Assembly (NCBI GenBank): GCA_015039315.1
Contig: WIDE01000313.1
Span: 1-11,006, forward strand
Origin: Clavulina sp. PMI_390
Taxonomy: Eukaryota > Basidiomycota > Agaricomycetes > Cantharellales > Hydnaceae
Direction: 5' to 3'
Length of the DNA: 11,006 bases
Position 1 is the first letter of the stretch; each line of letters opens with the position of its first letter. Positions 9,641-11,006 of the stretch are shown here, in pieces. The notes below the pieces were generated by a model. That model was not told where the DNA came from. It did not search any database and worked only from the letters and a program-made list of their open reading frames with translations. A program made the translations under genes and the position numbers.

Positions 9641-9652
9641 GTACAGATCTTG

Positions 9653-9815
9653 TGAACATTCAGAGCAATTTTTTTTTTGGGAATAGCTTTAGGAATAGGT
9701 TAGATCATGTAAATATGCCTAGAATTAGTGGTAGAAAGAATATTCTAGTACATATGTATCCATGCCCTAATACATTATCTCTGTGAATGCTCAGAAAAGC
9801 TACTCTGAGCACTCA
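9653..9815. repeat. Outlying copies of the TGA-NNNN-TCA dyad
   Basis: Three exact matches to TGA(A/G)(TG or CA)(C/T)TCA: TGAACATTCA at 9653-9662, TGAATGCTCA at 9784-9793 and TGAGCACTCA at 9806-9815. The last two start 22 nt apart, the same period as the array at 9946. They look like remnants of the same motif family. Confidence 0.7.
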
Positions 9816-9945
9816 TACATAGCCAAAAAATAAAATCTAAAATCCCACTTCAATGATGCAGTAGAGAGACTCAAGGATATAGAGAGTTATCCTTACAGAA
9901 AATGGGAGGAACTCTAGCTAAATAGAGAAAGAAAAAAATGTACTA

Positions 9946-10033
9946 TGAATGCTCAAAAATCCTTCCTTGAGCACTCAGAGGATTTGCCCTGAGTGCTCAC
10001 AGGATTTTCCATGAGCATTCACAGGGGTTTTCA
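9946..10033. repeat. Array of four 22-bp units with a 10-bp dyad
   Basis: Units start at 9946, 9968, 9990 and 10012, each exactly 22 nt. Their first ten bases are TGAATGCTCA, TGAGCACTCA, TGAGTGCTCA and TGAGCATTCA, and units 2-4 also share a following (A/G)CAGGATTTTCC-like segment (CAGAGGATTTGCC, CACAGGATTTTCC, CACAGGGGTTTTC). The 10-mer is an imperfect palindrome whose centre is always TG or CA. Two helical turns of spacing would put all sites on one DNA face, so protein-binding sites are a reasonable inference, for example subterminal transposase sites. Confidence 0.85.
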
Positions 10034-10125
10034 TTAATGATTGTGGGGGCATTTATGCACACTTATTGCAAGATCTATGTACTCCTCTAGGGTATTCCAA
10101 TGATGTAGATGAATGTATTTATGTG

Positions 10126-10195
10126 ACACACCATGATAAAATTGATGTACAAAGGGTTATATTGTGAAAAATACATACTCTAATCTACATTATTA
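10126..10195. repeat. Left arm of a 70-bp inverted repeat
   Basis: This segment (starting ACACACCATG, ending CTACATTATTA) is the reverse complement of 10324-10393 with two mismatches in 70 (68/70 by eye). Weaker similarity continues inward for about 13 nt. The loop is 128 nt. Such long near-identical arms are typical of a miniature inverted-repeat element or foldback relic; no transposase frame lies between them. Confidence 0.9.
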
Positions 10196-10323
10196 CAAGC
10201 CTAAAACAGCTGATTATATTTTTGGTCTTATCTGTAGCATATTGTGATCTTATTCAGGCTCCTTGTTTGGAGTAAATGTTCATTCAAAATAAGACCTAGA
10301 TGTAATAATCTATTTTTGTCTTA

Positions 10324-10393
10324 TAATAATGTAGATTAGAGTACATATTTTTCACAATATAACCCTTTGTACATCAATTTTATCATGGTGTGT
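10324..10393. repeat. Right arm of the 70-bp inverted repeat
   Basis: Partner of 10126-10195. The outer end (catggtgtgt) stops abruptly: beyond 10393 on this side and before 10126 on the other the sequences no longer match, which defines the arm boundaries. No clear target-site duplication is visible directly outside the arms. Confidence 0.9.
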
Positions 10394-10405
10394 GAAGAAA
10401 ATCTG

Positions 10406-10489
10406 TGAATGCTCATGGGGAATGTATGAACATTCACAACTGATTTCTGAGTGTTCACAGATCTTCCATGAGCACTCAGAATTTACTAC
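10406..10489. repeat. Second array, four 21-bp units with the dyad
   Basis: Units start at 10406, 10427, 10448 and 10469, each 21 nt. Their first ten bases are TGAATGCTCA, TGAACATTCA, TGAGTGTTCA and TGAGCACTCA, from the same motif family as the array at 9946-10033 but with a period one base shorter. It begins 12 nt outside the right arm of the inverted repeat, whereas the first array ends 92 nt outside the left arm, so the two arrays flank the hairpin on both sides. Confidence 0.85.
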
Positions 10490-10603
10490 CTGGAAAATTA
10501 ATCCCACACTACTAGGATAGATTTCTGTATCTATATTCATGGTACAATAGATTTCTCTGTTGTACATATTTACACCCAGCCAGTGCACGCCAAAATGTGG
10601 GTT

Positions 10604-10637
10604 GTGGCTGTGCTTTTTGACCAAAAGTCACAGCCAC
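10604..10637. repeat. Perfect 9-bp hairpin GTGGCTGTG/CACAGCCAC
   Basis: GTGGCTGTG at 10604-10612 pairs with CACAGCCAC at 10629-10637 over a 16-nt loop, in which TTTT and AAAA can pair further. It is relatively G+C-rich for this A/T-rich region. It could be a transposon end structure (a terminal hairpin) or a terminator-like fold; nothing else supports either. Confidence 0.5.
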
Positions 10638-11006
10638 ATACCCCAAACACTACATTACATCAGCACTTATGTTGGCCAATGATAGAAGGGGGGCTTAGAT
10701 AGATTACTGGGAGTGCTCTATGTCATATTCTCTATGGTTATTTATGATAGAACTTACTCAGAGTGCACTACAGAGAAAGCAGAATTTGTGGTAAACAAAT
10801 AGCAACAAATGAATAAAATCTCTAGAATGCTAGCTAGAAGCATGGGATAGGCATACATAATACTGTTTTGATCTACTAAAGAGAGTTTCATGAGGGAAAA
10901 AAGTGGGAAATTGGCTTGTTGGGTGATGAAATCATGAATGGCTCTGAGCCTGGTGGGTGATTAGCCAATTCTATATCTAAGCAGCCCTAATGTGATAGAC
11001 TTTCTG
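10638..11006. other. 3' end of window, nothing recognised
   Basis: A/T-rich DNA without CpG, without a credible open frame. Decayed matches to the dyad motif appear at about 10710 (GGAGTGCTCT) and 10747 (ACTCAGAGTGCAC), but they do not meet the full pattern. Confidence 0.4.

Noticed and set aside
9946..10489. CRISPR-like array
   Set aside because: The conserved part is only 10 bp, units are 21-22 nt with no spacer of CRISPR length, and the context is eukaryotic.
10352..10624. Minus-strand 90-codon frame
   Set aside because: It runs across the inverted-repeat arm and the 21-bp array, so its Cys/Glu/His-rich repeats are translated noncoding repeats.
3455..11006. Classic ascomycete RIP
   Set aside because: RIP mainly depletes CpA; here CpA and TpG are plentiful and only CpG is missing, which fits methyl-CpG deamination better.

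Overview
The window looks like nuclear DNA from a filamentous fungus, most likely a mushroom-forming basidiomycete (Agaricomycetes). Three things point there: introns of 53-111 nt with GTRNGT-type donors, an NLR-like NACHT protein carrying near-identical WD40 repeats, and a kinase domain of the Agaricomycete type (HGDLHPGNIL catalytic loop). I cannot name the species.

Layout. (1) 1-1442: no gene recognised; normal CpG content; probably intergenic and 5' flank. (2) 1443-7822, plus strand: one gene that I can reconstruct in frame through seven exons (1986 codons plus stop). It encodes a disordered N-terminus, a protein-kinase-like domain, a NACHT NTPase, a helical spacer, 13 exactly 129-nt WD40 units flanked by one divergent unit on each side, and a short C-terminal tail. 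This is a kinase-NACHT-WD40 receptor related in architecture to the fungal NLR/NWD proteins involved in non-self recognition. (3) 7823-11006: no gene recognised, almost free of CpG. It holds a structured stretch (about 9650-10640) with a 70-bp near-perfect inverted repeat, eleven copies of a 10-bp dyad motif (eight of them in two arrays phased at 22 bp and 21 bp) and a 9-bp hairpin.

The most striking signal is a CpG cliff inside the gene. By hand count, 1-3454 holds well over 100 CpG dinucleotides, whereas 3455-11006 holds 13 in 7552 nt. The change falls at the junction between the kinase-encoding and NACHT-encoding exons and coincides with a drop in intron density. The two halves therefore seem to have had different mutational or chromatin histories, which suggests a fusion of two genes, a methylation boundary, or a wrong join of two neighbouring genes in my model.

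If the gene model holds, the WD40 array would sense a ligand, the NACHT domain would oligomerise on nucleotide binding, and the kinase-like domain would be the output. That order is inferred from NLR families, not shown by the sequence.
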